Source: Maricaulis salignorans
Lineage (GTDB): Bacteria; Pseudomonadota; Alphaproteobacteria; Caulobacterales; Maricaulaceae
Direction of reading: 5' to 3'
Assembly (NCBI RefSeq): GCF_900103475.1
Contig: NZ_FNHG01000002.1
Span: 186,001-250,000, forward strand
Length of the DNA stretch: 64,000 bases
The translations under genes were made by a program, and so were the position numbers. The notes beneath the pieces are model-generated. The model worked only from the letters and a program-made list of their open reading frames with translations. It searched no databases and was not told the origin of the DNA. Every line of letters starts with the position of its first letter. Position 1 is the first letter of the stretch. Positions 37,933 through 47,326 of this stretch are shown here, piece by piece.

Positions 37933-38976
37933 ATGATCAGAACCATCACACTCTGTGCGCTCGCGAGCGCCGGACTGGCCGCGCCGGCTCTGGCCTGCCC
38001 GCCGCCACCGCCGCGCTCCTACGAGCAAAACCTGGCCGCTTCGGCGACGCCGCGTCTCTATGACTATCTGTCCCGATCGGCCTTTGTGGAACTGGTCCGG
38101 CCCGTGGCCTGGCGTCCGACCGAGTTGTCTGGTTCTTGGGCGGCCATGATGGCCAATGTTGGACTGACCACATACACACTGCAGGTCGACCACCGCCTGA
38201 AGGGCATGGGCGAGGACACATTCGAGATCGACGGTGCTGCGGGCGCGGTCGCGGTTGAACCGGTGGCATCAGACGGCACCGATTATGCGGCCCTGCATGC
38301 GCAAACCCTGTTCTGGGACGAATTCCCCGTTGGCACGCCCAGCACAGCTTTTCTCAGCCTGCCGACCTGCGCCAATTCCATGGCGCTGATCCTCGAGCAG
38401 ACCTATCTGGTCTTCCGCACGGCAGAGGGCGGCATCCTCGCGATCGAACCTGTCGGCGCGAATGATCAATTGGTACAGGGCGTGCGCAATCTGATCGCCG
38501 AGCCCGAGGCGAGACGGCCCTGGGAGACCGATCTGCGCGATTATCTGGTGCGCCACCGGCATCTCGACCGGATCGAGATCACGCAATGTGACCCGAGCCG
38601 CTATGAGGTCGAGATCACCAAGACCGGCGAGTATCAGCCCGGCCGCGGCCTCGTCCGTGACGCTGAGGACTGGGTCGAAGGCGCCGTTGCCCGGCGCGGG
38701 ATCAATTATGCCCGTGGCCGGGTTGAAAGCCCCGATTGCGAGGCCGGTGAGGAATTCCTCGTCACGCATGATCGCTATATCGCCAGCTTTGGAGCCGGCC
38801 GGATCCTGAGCTGGGATTTGCAGAGCGTGTTTCTTGGCGCCTACCCGATCGAAGACGGACAGGCGGATTTCTCGACAACCTATTCGCAAATCGCCGTCAC
38901 GGATGAGCGCGCTGTGCCCCTCACGGACGTGGAAGCCTGGTTTGCGGCCGCGCCGGCGATCCGCCCGCTCGACTAG
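37933..38976 (+). CDS. Exported protein of unknown function
   Basis: A 347-residue protein from ATG 37933 (GGGGGACAG upstream) with a signal peptide (MIRTITLCALASAGLAAPALA) followed by CPPPPPRSYEQN. The mature part has several scattered cysteines and an internal SAFVELVRPVAWRP segment; no catalytic motif or membrane helix is recognisable. It is the first gene inserted between cobS and cobT. Family not recognised; periplasmic or outer-membrane-associated location is inferred. Confidence 0.75.
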   Translation: MIRTITLCALASAGLAAPALACPPPPPRSYEQNLAASATPRLYDYLSRSAFVELVRPVAWRPTELSGSWAAMMANVGLTTYTLQVDHRLKGMGEDTFEIDGAAGAVAVEPVASDGTDYAALHAQTLFWDEFPVGTPSTAFLSLPTCANSMALILEQTYLVFRTAEGGILAIEPVGANDQLVQGVRNLIAEPEARRPWETDLRDYLVRHRHLDRIEITQCDPSRYEVEITKTGEYQPGRGLVRDAEDWVEGAVARRGINYARGRVESPDCEAGEEFLVTHDRYIASFGAGRILSWDLQSVFLGAYPIEDGQADFSTTYSQIAVTDERAVPLTDVEAWFAAAPAIRPLD

Positions 38977-39132
38977 CCGGCGGGCCGCCGCCCAATCCTT
39001 GTGAGAGGCAGCATCAGCACCGCCTCAACGCGATGTTCCGGCGCGAGTCGCTGCGGCGGACATTTCGGGGCCTTTCAGGCTCATCGATATACGTTGTGTA
39101 TGCAGCATGCCGCCCGAAATGTCGGTCAGCCA

Positions 39133-39387
39133 TCAGGCCGGCTCGACATCATTGCCGTTGGTGAGGCTCTCGAGTGCCAGGGCGACGCGGCGTTCCAGCA
39201 GCGGCCGGTCTGCCTCCATGCCCTCGGCCTCGGCGTCGGCGATTTCGGTGGCGTCGAATAGCCAGCGGCGCAGGATTTCGATCTTCTGCGCATCGCTCAA
39301 CCCGGCCTGGCTCAATACCGCTTCGGGGGTATCAAAGGCCAGGGCAGGGTTTTCCAGGGCCTTGTCATAATCAAATGAAACACTCAT
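39133..39387 (-). CDS. Small conserved alphaproteobacterial protein
   Basis: An 84-residue protein from ATG 39387 with AAGGAG 8 nt upstream. Sequence: MSVSFDYDKALENPALAFDT, then PEAVLSQAGLSDAQKIEILRRW and an acidic helix. This layout (PxxVL...LSxxQKxxILRRWxxDAxEL) recurs in small uncharacterised alphaproteobacterial proteins as far as I recall. Probably two or three helices, cytosolic, function unknown. The longer frame to 39528 is not used. Confidence 0.75.
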   Translation of the reverse strand: MSVSFDYDKALENPALAFDTPEAVLSQAGLSDAQKIEILRRWLFDATEIADAEAEGMEADRPLLERRVALALESLTNGNDVEPA

Positions 39388-39559
39388 TTCCGGCTCCTTC
39401 ATTGCTTGGCAGGTCGCGGGGCTGGCAAACAGCCGCCAGTCCGCCATGAGCTGACATGGGAACACGCGACAGCCCGAACCGCAAACCGCGCGGCAGATGC
39501 CGCTCACCGCCGTCATCAACACTCGCAATTTCCGCTGGAAGATTCAGGTTGGTGCCCGA

Positions 39560-41596
39560 TCAGCCACCAAATCGAAGCCGAAAGCCGCCATTGACGACGA
39601 AGCCATCCGTGCTCTGCCAGATATCCGTGGTCCACTGGCCGTCCGCCGCACGCGCCGGTCGCAGAATTGGATCCTCGTCGCTCTGACGCACGTCCAGCAG
39701 GTTTTCGAGATTGATGAACAGGCTCACCCTGCCGAGCACGATTTCGCCGAGCAGCCCGAGATGGAGATAGTCATCACTTCGCGTACGGTAGGGATTGTCA
39801 TAGAGTTCTTGTTCGCCCGTGTAATAGGCTTCGAATCCCAGTCGTCCCTCACCATGACGCTCCCACATCGCCACAAATCCGGCTGAGTGTTGAGGGGTCA
39901 GGGGCAATTGGCGGCGAGCCAGTCCGACCGGGTCAACTTCGCTGGTATCCAGATAGAGATAGCTCCCGGTGAATTTGAAATCGCGCCAGAAATACCGGAG
40001 CAGAACTTCCGCCCCACGAATTTCGGTCTCGCCGTTCGCATTGACCAGCCGAACTGCATCGTCCGGCCCACCCGGCGCCGTTGCAAACGCCTGCAATTGT
40101 GTCGCGCCCTCCACGTCAGATCCGAACAGGGTCAGACCACCCTCGATTGCCCCGTTGCGGTAATTGAAATCAATCGAAGCGGTCGTCGCGGTTTCGGCCT
40201 CCAGACCGGCGAGGGGTTCCAGCCGCGACAGCCCGGCAGCTTCGATTGCCTCGACGAAAGGCGTCGGTGCAAAGAAGCCATTTCCCCACGATGCACGGAT
40301 CGTCCAGTCGCCAGGCCGGTAGAGAACCGAGAGACGCGGACTGGTTTGCAACCCATATTCGGAGTGATCGTCGGCGCGCGCGCTCAATGACGCGGAAATA
40401 GTGTCGGTAAAGTCATGGTCGATCTGAGCGAAAATTCCCGGCGCTTCATAACGGTAGTCAAAGTCGCCAAAACTGTCTGAGCGAAAACCGTCAGCCTGAT
40501 ATGCAAGGCCCAGCACCCAGTCCGTGCGCTCACGCACGCCTGCGAGTGACGCTTCCAGGAGCAGCGTGTCATGGCTGTCCGAGTCGACCAGCCCACCGAA
40601 GCGGTGCTCGTGATCCTGCACCATGCCGGCAGCCCGGAAATTCAGGTCCAGCGAAGCGGAAAGGGGGTGCTGGGTGACCACACCGACATCAAAACGCGTG
40701 GTGTCCTGGTTCTGTCGGAAAGCCGTGCCCGCCGGTGTGAGAAAACCGTCGCGTGTGCCACCGGTGCGCTGCTCGGTCATGAAGCCGGCAGTCACATAGG
40801 CGGTCGACCCATCAAGGCCGTCGAAATGGAGGCGCGGGCGCACCGTGACGCGCTCATAGCCCGGCATATCAATCCAGCCATCATCATCAAGATCGACATT
40901 GCTCTGCCGGTGAGCCCCCAGTGTCAGCGAGGCAGCGAGCTGATCGCTCAAGGACGTGGATGCAAAGCTCGTAATATCCTGCCCGTCACGCGTCGTGGCG
41001 TTGAACAAGACCTCTGCATAGGGGGCTTCGGCGGGGCGACGTGAGACGAGATTGATCACGCCGCCAAGCGCGGATGCCCCGTAGAGCGACGAGGCCGATC
41101 CCTTGATGACTTCGACCTGGGCGAGGTCGGTTGGCGGAATTTGCAGCAACCCGATAGAGGCCGCCTGTCCGCCATAGAGCGGAAGCCCGTCGGCCAGCAA
41201 TTGCGTGTAGCGTCCATACAGGCCCTGCATACGGATATTCGCGGCACCCAGTGCCGGCGATGTGACCTGCACACGCACGCCGCCGGTCTCATTGACCAGC
41301 ATGGCGATATTGCCCGGTCGCATGATCGCCTTCTCCTCGATTTCCTCGCGGACAATCACTTCAACCCGCACCGGGTCGTCCTCAACATTTCGGCCGGTCC
41401 GCGTGGCACGCACGACGATGACGTCGTCCTCATGCTCCCCCTCATGATCGTGAGCATCGCCCTCATTCCGGTGGGCATGGTGTCCGGCCTCGGCCGCCGC
41501 ACCGGGTTGTGGAACGGGTTCATCGGCTCGAGCGGCGACGCCACCCAGCGTGATCGAAATCAAGGCAAGAACGGTGAGGAGGCGGGCAATCGTCAT
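39560..41596 (-). CDS. TonB-dependent outer-membrane receptor with His-rich N-terminus
   Basis: A 678-residue TonB-dependent receptor. From ATG 41596: signal peptide MTIARLLTVLALISITLGGV, a His/Asp/Glu-rich segment (GHHAHRNEGDAHDHEGEHED, about 36-55), TonB box-like DDVIVVRAT, plug domain with IRMQGLYGRYTQLLADGLPLY and SASSLYGASALGGVINLVS, and beta-barrel strands to a terminal NGGFRLRFGG. The His-rich stretch and the adjacent metal-type MerR regulator suggest a metal or metal complex as substrate; this is inference. ATG 41734 with a better ribosome binding site (GGAG) would add 46 residues before the signal peptide. Confidence 0.9.
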   Translation of the reverse strand: MTIARLLTVLALISITLGGVAARADEPVPQPGAAAEAGHHAHRNEGDAHDHEGEHEDDVIVVRATRTGRNVEDDPVRVEVIVREEIEEKAIMRPGNIAMLVNETGGVRVQVTSPALGAANIRMQGLYGRYTQLLADGLPLYGGQAASIGLLQIPPTDLAQVEVIKGSASSLYGASALGGVINLVSRRPAEAPYAEVLFNATTRDGQDITSFASTSLSDQLAASLTLGAHRQSNVDLDDDGWIDMPGYERVTVRPRLHFDGLDGSTAYVTAGFMTEQRTGGTRDGFLTPAGTAFRQNQDTTRFDVGVVTQHPLSASLDLNFRAAGMVQDHEHRFGGLVDSDSHDTLLLEASLAGVRERTDWVLGLAYQADGFRSDSFGDFDYRYEAPGIFAQIDHDFTDTISASLSARADDHSEYGLQTSPRLSVLYRPGDWTIRASWGNGFFAPTPFVEAIEAAGLSRLEPLAGLEAETATTASIDFNYRNGAIEGGLTLFGSDVEGATQLQAFATAPGGPDDAVRLVNANGETEIRGAEVLLRYFWRDFKFTGSYLYLDTSEVDPVGLARRQLPLTPQHSAGFVAMWERHGEGRLGFEAYYTGEQELYDNPYRTRSDDYLHLGLLGEIVLGRVSLFINLENLLDVRQSDEDPILRPARAADGQWTTDIWQSTDGFVVNGGFRLRFGG

Positions 41597-41865
41597 GGGG
41601 GCATCTACCTGTTGAACTTGGACATGGATTGAGGCGTTGCGCGGGATGTCAGCGGGTATGGAGGGGATAGCGTGCAAGCCTGAACGGCCGATCAGGAGCC
41701 AATTCACGCCCGCGCCATTGAAGGCGGCGGGCATGAACTCTCCGGAGGATAAAGACCGCAGCCTTGCCCCCGCAGGCCTGCTGTCGAATCTTAGCTGGTT
41801 TTTACGGCGGGGCCCGGCCATGGCATTTCTCTCCGACTCGGCTTGCCGCCTATCAACAGAGATGC
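41597..41865 (-). other. Long 5' leader of the TonB receptor gene
   Basis: The MerR-type promoter lies about 270 nt before the chosen receptor start, leaving a long leader. The receptor frame stays open through the whole leader as far as 41821, and an internal ATG 41734 follows GGAGAG by 3-5 nt. I looked for cobalamin-riboswitch consensus elements and did not find them. It may be untranslated, encode an N-terminal extension, or contain an unrecognised control element. Confidence 0.5.
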
Positions 41866-41896
41866 CAGATACAATCTACAGCCACTATAGATGCAA
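41866..41896 (-). promoter_or_regulatory. MerR-family promoter/operator with 19-bp spacer
   Basis: Read leftward: -35 TTGCAT (41896-41891), 19-bp spacer CTATAGTGGCTGTAGATTG, -10 TATCTG (41871-41866). MerR-family activators require an over-long 19-20 bp spacer carrying the operator dyad; here ATCTA...TAGAT flanks the centre. The spacer closely follows the CadR/PbrR class (CTATAGTGGCTACAGGGTG from memory). The promoter points to the TonB receptor gene; the regulator's own start lies 12 nt beyond the -35. Confidence 0.85.
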
Positions 41897-41907
41897 GAGG
41901 TAAAATC

Positions 41908-42336
41908 ATGACGCGCACCTATGCCATCGGGGAGCTTTCCCGGCGCACCGGCGTCAAGGTCACGACGATCCGCTACTACGAGCAGAACGGTCTGATCGCC
42001 GAGCCCGAACGCGCGACGAGCGGCCATCGCCGCTATGATGATGCCGCTCTGGAGAGGCTGGGTTTTATCCGACAGGCGCGGCAACTCGGGTTTGATCCGA
42101 CAGCCATCCGCGAACTATTGGACCTCGCAGCTGACCCGAACCGGCCGTGCACCGCGGTGGACATCATCGCCAAACACCATGTCGACGAGATCACCATCCG
42201 TATCCAGCATCTGTCCGCGCTCAGAAACGAATTGCAACGCGTGCTCGACAATTGCGGGAGCGGCCGGATCGGCGATTGCCATGTGCTGCAATCAATCGCT
42301 GACCGGACAGGGCATAAACAGGGCCCTGACGCATGA
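41908..42336 (+). CDS. MerR family metal-responsive regulator (CadR/ZntR-like)
   Basis: A 142-residue MerR regulator from ATG 41908 (AGAGGT 7 nt upstream). N-terminal winged HTH: YAIGELSRRTGVKVTTIRYY, then ERLGFIRQARQLGF. Metal-site cysteines are Cys81, Cys116 and Cys124 with His125. The 35-residue step from Cys81 to Cys116 is the same as in ZntR (79/114) and CadR (77/112), and the third cysteine falls in the same loop. It should bind the dyad just upstream and activate the divergent TonB receptor gene while repressing itself. Which metal is sensed cannot be told. Confidence 0.9.
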   Translation: MTRTYAIGELSRRTGVKVTTIRYYEQNGLIAEPERATSGHRRYDDAALERLGFIRQARQLGFDPTAIRELLDLAADPNRPCTAVDIIAKHHVDEITIRIQHLSALRNELQRVLDNCGSGRIGDCHVLQSIADRTGHKQGPDA

Positions 42337-42551
42337 CAGCACACTGCCCCTCGCCAGGCTTTCAACCAGGGCCGCGTGCAAAGTGAGCAGAGCGAGATCC
42401 CTGACAGGCTAGGGCACGGTCGATCAGCGCCGTCTGGTCGACCAGCTGCGAGACAGGGCCCCGCGCCGGCTTCGCCGAACCCACTTCTCAATGCCGCCGG
42501 CTTCCTGAACTCCCGGCTCGATTTTCTCCGCCAGCCGGTTAGTTTACACTC

Positions 42552-44465
42552 ATGAGCCAGCCGCCCCCCGATCCCGACGCCTTCCGCCGCGCCCTTGCCA
42601 TCACGACGCGGGCGATTGCCGGCGACAAGGAGCTCGATGTCCGCTTTGGCGGCGAAATAGCCGGGCTCAATGGCGGGCGCATGGTTCTGCCCAATCCGGG
42701 CCCCCAGCCAACCACCAAGGCCGCCGCTGCCGTGCGCGGTCGCGCCGACGCGCTGGCCCTGCGGATTGCCCACCACAATGAAGCCGCTCACGCTCGCGCC
42801 CTGCCGCCGGGCGCTACGGCGCGGGCCATTTTCCACGCCGCTGAACAAGCGCGGGTCGAGGGACTGGGCGCGCGCGAAATGCGCGGCATGGCGGCCAATC
42901 TTGACGCGGCCCTGATCGACCGTTGCCGCCAGAAAGGCTGGCAAAACGTCACCGAGCGCGAAATGGCGCCGATGGAAGAAGCACTGGCCATGCTGGTGCG
43001 CGAACGCATTGGCGGCCATCCCGCGCCCGCCGAGGCCGCCGGTCTGATGACACTGTGGCGTGATCAGCTCGAGGCCAAGGCCGGCACCTCGCTCGACGCG
43101 CTCGCGGTGAATGCCGAAGACCAGACCGCCTTTGCCGACATGCTGCGTTCGGTCATCAAGGATCTCGACCTGTCCGACGAGCTCGGCGGAGATCCGGAGG
43201 AAAGCGAGAATCCCGAAGACGAGGATGAAGGCGTCGAGCGCGAACAGAGAACCGGCGAAGACGAGGATGAAGACGGCCAGTCCGACGATAACCAGGACAC
43301 GCCCGACGCTGCCGGTGAAGCCGGCGATGATGACGAGAATAATGCCGATAGTGATGATGCGGACACCCGCGTCGACTCGATGGATGATGAAGGCGCATCC
43401 CAGAAGGCCATGCGTCCCAACTGGCGCCCCGGCGATGATGGTGACGCCAAGTCCTACAAGGTTTTCACGCGCGAATTCGACGAAGTCATCCAGGCCGCCG
43501 ATCTGTGCGACACCGAGGAATTGGCGCGCTTGCGCAAGTATCTCGACGGCACGCTGAAGGGGCTCGACCAGGTCGTCGGGCGCCTGGCTAACCGGCTGCA
43601 ACGCCGTCTGATGGCGAAGCAGGAGCGGGCGTGGAAGTTTGACCTTGAGGAAGGCGTTCTCGACGGCGCGCGCCTGGCCCGCGTCATTGCAGACCCGACC
43701 CTGCCGCTCTCCTACAAGGCAGAAAGCGAAACCAAGTTTCGCGATACCATCGTCACCCTGCTGATCGATAATTCCGGCTCCATGCGCGGCCGCCCGATCA
43801 TGGTCGCCGCCGCCTGCGCCGACATCCTGGCGCGGACGCTGGAACGTTGCGGCGTCAAGACCGAAGTGCTCGGCTTCACGACCAAGGCCTGGAAGGGCGG
43901 AAAGTCCAAGGAGAAGTGGCTCGCCGAAGGCAAACTGCCGCAGCCAGGCCGGCTCAATGATCTGCGCCATATCATCTACAAGGCCGCCGACACGCCCTGG
44001 CGCCGCGCCCGGATCAATCTCGGTCTGATGATGCGCGAAGGTCTGCTCAAGGAAAACATTGACGGCGAAGCCCTGCTCTGGGCCTGGAAGCGCCTGGCTG
44101 CACGACCCGAACAGCGCCGCATCCTGATGGTGATCAGTGATGGCGCTCCGGTCGATGACGGGACGCAATCGGCCAATTCAGCCGGCTATCTCGAACGCCA
44201 TCTGCGCGAAACCATCGCCCTGATCGAAACCCGCTCGGATGTGCAGCTTCTCGCCATCGGCATCGGTCATGATGTAACCCGCTGGTATCGCCATGCGGTC
44301 ACGATCAATGATGTCGACCAGCTTGGCGGGGCGATGACCGATCAGCTCGCAGCCCTGTTCGATGAAGACATGCCCGTAAGCTCCGGTTATACCAGTACTC
44401 GTCCGGCCTCGCCGACATCAACATTAAAGCGCGCCGACACTGCCGATATGGGGGCAAGGCGCTAA
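42552..44465 (+). CDS. cobT: Cobaltochelatase subunit CobT
   Basis: CobT is the VWA-domain partner of CobS in the cobaltochelatase. The 637 residues are normal. An N-terminal helical domain (1-215) is followed by a very acidic, low-complexity linker (about 215-300, rich in Glu/Asp), a middle region, and a C-terminal von Willebrand A domain with MIDAS motif DNSGSM at 406-411. ATG 42552 opens the frame; the 215-nt gap upstream, after merR, has no gene. The chelatase role is from family knowledge. Confidence 0.95.
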   Translation: MSQPPPDPDAFRRALAITTRAIAGDKELDVRFGGEIAGLNGGRMVLPNPGPQPTTKAAAAVRGRADALALRIAHHNEAAHARALPPGATARAIFHAAEQARVEGLGAREMRGMAANLDAALIDRCRQKGWQNVTEREMAPMEEALAMLVRERIGGHPAPAEAAGLMTLWRDQLEAKAGTSLDALAVNAEDQTAFADMLRSVIKDLDLSDELGGDPEESENPEDEDEGVEREQRTGEDEDEDGQSDDNQDTPDAAGEAGDDDENNADSDDADTRVDSMDDEGASQKAMRPNWRPGDDGDAKSYKVFTREFDEVIQAADLCDTEELARLRKYLDGTLKGLDQVVGRLANRLQRRLMAKQERAWKFDLEEGVLDGARLARVIADPTLPLSYKAESETKFRDTIVTLLIDNSGSMRGRPIMVAAACADILARTLERCGVKTEVLGFTTKAWKGGKSKEKWLAEGKLPQPGRLNDLRHIIYKAADTPWRRARINLGLMMREGLLKENIDGEALLWAWKRLAARPEQRRILMVISDGAPVDDGTQSANSAGYLERHLRETIALIETRSDVQLLAIGIGHDVTRWYRHAVTINDVDQLGGAMTDQLAALFDEDMPVSSGYTSTRPASPTSTLKRADTADMGARR

Positions 44466-44479
44466 CGGGGGGGATCCCG

Positions 44480-45451
44480 ATGACACGCTACACCCTGCTG
44501 CTCGCGGTGCTCTTCGCCTCATCCTGTTCACAGCCCGTCCCGGTCGTCAGCAGCCCGACCACCCAGGCCGTCGCCCTTTTCCCCGATTCGCCGGAGATCC
44601 TGCAGCTGGGCCTTTTGGACTGGCGCGGCGGAATCGAGATTTCTGACGATGATGACCGTTTTGGCGGCCTCTCTGCGCTGGAGGCCTCCACCGATGGCGC
44701 GCGCCTGCTGGCCGTCTCCGACAGCGCCTGGTGGGTGACGACAGACCTGATCTGGTCCGATGCCGGCGAATTGAGCGGCGTGGACAATCTTGTCATCGCC
44801 CCCCTGCTGGACCAGGCTGGTCATCACCTCGAAGGCGAAGCGGGCGATAGCGAGGGCATCGCCGCCCTGGGCGGAGGCCGCTATGCCGTCAGCTTCGAGC
44901 GCGAAGCCCGTATCTGGTGCTATAATCTGGGTGAAAACTGGAACCGGATTGACCGGGCACGTCCGAATCTGCGCGACTTGCCGCCGACCGACCTGCCCAT
45001 CACCCATAATGGCGGCATGGAAGCGCTGACCCTGCTCGATGATGGCAGCCTCTTGGTCGGCATTGAATGGCCCTTCTCCTCCGACACCGCCTATGACGTC
45101 TGGCGCCAGACAGGCGACCATTGGGCATTGTCGAGCATGGCCGCTGTCATCGAGTATGGATTGACGGGCTTGACGGTAATTGACGGCCAGGTCTACGCGC
45201 TCCAGCGCTACTGGACCCCGGCAGTCGGCTCCCAGCTGCGCATCGTCCGCTTCGACCAGACCGCACTTGATTCAGATGGGATCATCGAGCCGGAATTGCT
45301 GGCTGAATTTGGTGCCGCCAACTCCGTCGACAATTTCGAGGGCATCACTGCCTTCCATCGCGATGGTGAAACCATCCTGCTCATCGTCTCGGACGATAAT
45401 TACAATCCGCAACAGCGCACCCTGCTGATGGCCTTCGCCGTCACAGGCTAG
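44480..45451 (+). CDS. Esterase-like activity of phytase family lipoprotein
   Basis: A 323-residue predicted lipoprotein (lipobox LFASSC, Cys16) of the phytase-like/esterase-like beta-propeller family. Characteristic pieces are FGGLSALEASTDGARLLAVSDSA near the start, GEAGDSEGIAALGGGRYAVSFE, NGGMEALTLLDDGSLLV, and DNFEGITAFHRDGETILLIVSDDN at the end. It starts 14 nt after cobT and is a common follower of cobT in relatives, so the two are likely co-transcribed. Substrate unknown. Converges on the amidohydrolase gene with a 4-nt overlap. Confidence 0.85.
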   Translation: MTRYTLLLAVLFASSCSQPVPVVSSPTTQAVALFPDSPEILQLGLLDWRGGIEISDDDDRFGGLSALEASTDGARLLAVSDSAWWVTTDLIWSDAGELSGVDNLVIAPLLDQAGHHLEGEAGDSEGIAALGGGRYAVSFEREARIWCYNLGENWNRIDRARPNLRDLPPTDLPITHNGGMEALTLLDDGSLLVGIEWPFSSDTAYDVWRQTGDHWALSSMAAVIEYGLTGLTVIDGQVYALQRYWTPAVGSQLRIVRFDQTALDSDGIIEPELLAEFGAANSVDNFEGITAFHRDGETILLIVSDDNYNPQQRTLLMAFAVTG

Positions 45452-47223
45452 CCCTCATCGCTTTGATGGAAGGCGTCGGGCGCTTCAAAGACCACTTCGC
45501 CGTCGACGACCGTCATCCACGGCTGGACCGTCAGGATCTCCGCCTCGGGGATGGTCATGATGTCGGCCGAGAAAATGGTCAGGTCGGCGATCCGCCCCTG
45601 CTCGATCGTGCCCAATTCGTCTTCACGGAATGAGGCATGGGCCGGCCAGGCCGTGAACAGTTTGAGCGCGTCCTGTCGCGACAGGGCCTCTTCGCCATGC
45701 CAGTCATCGCCCTGGAAGCCGTCGAGGCTGGCGCGCGCGGTGGCGGCGTAGAATTCAATCCGTGGATCACCACGCTCGACCGGCGCATCACTGCCACCGA
45801 TGAGATGGGCGCCGGCATCCAGAAGGCTCTGCCAGGCGTAGGCTCCGGCCAGCCGTTCCGCGCCAAGCCGCGCAGGCGCGAAATAGAGATCACCGATCGC
45901 ATGCGAGGGCTGCATCGAGGCAATGACGCCGAGTTCGGCAAAGCGTGGAATGTCGGTGGGTTCGATGATCTGGCTATGCTCGTCGCGCCAGCGATGCTCC
46001 GGCAGCGCGCGTTCATCGGCGGGTACGGCGGCCATCGCTTCCTCGATCCAGTCGAGCAGGACCCGGTTTCCGCGATCCCCGATCGCATGCACATTGATCT
46101 GCACACCCGAGCGCAGCGCCTCGGTCATCACGCCCAGCATCTCATCGCCCTCGGGGAAGAGCAGGCCCGAACTCTCCGGGCGGTCGGAATAGGGTTCCAG
46201 CAGCGCCGCGCCGCGCGAACCAAGGGCGCCATCCATATACATTTTGACAGCGCGGGTGATGACGAGACCATCGGCGGCGATGCGCGGAGTCTCGGCAGCC
46301 AGGCGGGAATAGCCGCCCGGATTGATCGAGATGTAATCGCGAATCGGCAGACGGCCCGCGTCGGCGAGCGCCTCGATCATCGCGACATCCTCATAAGGCA
46401 CGGACATGTCGTGTGCGCCGGTCCAGCCAAGGCTGGCCATCACTTGCGCACCCTGGGCATAGGTATCGGCGCGCACGCTGCCGCTCGGCTGTTCTATCAG
46501 GGAATAAACGGCGTACTGGGCAGCGTCGATCAGCATGCCATCAGGCTCACCGCTGGCCTCACGCAGGATCTCGCCACCATCCGGCGCGACACTGTCTACA
46601 CCGATCCCGGCCTGTTGCAGCGCCAGGGAATTGGCGACCGAGGCATGGCCGTCGGCGCGGGTCAGGATGACGGCATGATCCGGTGCCACGGCGTCGAGGT
46701 CATGGCGATTGGGGAATCGTCCTTCAGGCCAATGCGTTTCGATCCAGCCACGCCCATAGAGCACGCTGCCAGCGTCCAGCTCTGCCGCCGCGGCGGCGAT
46801 TCGCGCCTGCAGGTCTGCGATCGAGGTGACGTCGTCGAGATTGAGCGTGCGCTCGCGGGCGCCGACGCCCATCACATGGACATGACTGTCAGTGAAACCG
46901 GGATACATCGCGCCGCCATTGAGATCGACGACCCGCGTATGCGCGCCGATCCAGATCTCGGCGCCGGCCTGAGGGCCAGCAAACACGATGCGTCCAGCCT
47001 GGACAGCAACGGCCTGCACGGTGGGCTGGTTGTCATTGGCGGTGTGGATATTGCCGCCCCAGAACACCAGGTCGGCCGCGGGGATGGCGCCTTCAGCGGC
47101 GCGCTCGGTCGTCATCGCCTCCGGGGCCGCCTCAGGGGCTGGCGCAATAGTCTCGCCCGACGGGCCACCACAGGCGGCCAGCGCCCACAGGCAAAAGGGC
47201 ATCAGAAAATTCATCGCACGCAT
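45448..47223 (-). CDS. Amidohydrolase lipoprotein (YtcJ-like)
   Basis: A 591-residue amidohydrolase with a lipobox LAAC (Cys18). Start ATG 47223 follows GGGGAGG. It has the metal-dependent hydrolase pattern: LVFWGGNIHTANDNQPTVQAVAVQ, GFTDSHVHVMG with the HxH zinc pair, ILTRADGHAS, NVHAIGDRGNRVLLDWIE, HRWRDEHSQI, GGSDAPVERGDPRIEF. YtcJ-type enzymes are exported amidases of unknown substrate. The lipid anchor suggests envelope location. A palindrome separates it from rpmB. Confidence 0.9.
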   Translation of the reverse strand: MRAMNFLMPFCLWALAACGGPSGETIAPAPEAAPEAMTTERAAEGAIPAADLVFWGGNIHTANDNQPTVQAVAVQAGRIVFAGPQAGAEIWIGAHTRVVDLNGGAMYPGFTDSHVHVMGVGARERTLNLDDVTSIADLQARIAAAAAELDAGSVLYGRGWIETHWPEGRFPNRHDLDAVAPDHAVILTRADGHASVANSLALQQAGIGVDSVAPDGGEILREASGEPDGMLIDAAQYAVYSLIEQPSGSVRADTYAQGAQVMASLGWTGAHDMSVPYEDVAMIEALADAGRLPIRDYISINPGGYSRLAAETPRIAADGLVITRAVKMYMDGALGSRGAALLEPYSDRPESSGLLFPEGDEMLGVMTEALRSGVQINVHAIGDRGNRVLLDWIEEAMAAVPADERALPEHRWRDEHSQIIEPTDIPRFAELGVIASMQPSHAIGDLYFAPARLGAERLAGAYAWQSLLDAGAHLIGGSDAPVERGDPRIEFYAATARASLDGFQGDDWHGEEALSRQDALKLFTAWPAHASFREDELGTIEQGRIADLTIFSADIMTIPEAEILTVQPWMTVVDGEVVFEAPDAFHQSDEG

Positions 47224-47276
47224 GGCAGCCTCCCCGGATCAAGAGGGGCAAACTAGCGCCGCGGCACGCATACGAC

Positions 47277-47302
47277 AACGCCCGCTGCAGGCAGCGGGCG
47301 TT
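47277..47302 (-). terminator. Perfect hairpin downstream of rpmB
   Basis: A perfect 12-bp palindrome, AACGCCCGCTGC with GCAGCGGGCGTT and a 2-nt AG centre, lies 25 nt after the rpmB stop. No U-tract follows in either direction, so it may be a Rho-assisted or processing signal. Confidence 0.5.
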
Positions 47303-47326
47303 GGCAGAATAATGAAGATCGCCGAA

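Noticed and set aside
36763-38193. 476-codon frame antisense to cobS and the following gene
   Set aside because: Spans the CobS frame and an intergenic gap; cobS has complete AAA+ motifs on the plus strand.
41597-41865. Cobalamin riboswitch upstream of the TonB receptor
   Set aside because: TonB receptors next to cob genes often have one, but I could not find the B12 box or the conserved core elements on either strand.
36865-44465. Cobalamin biosynthesis locus
   Set aside because: Only CobS and CobT are present; no cobN or other pathway gene is in the window, and CobS/CobT pairs are kept in organisms without the pathway.
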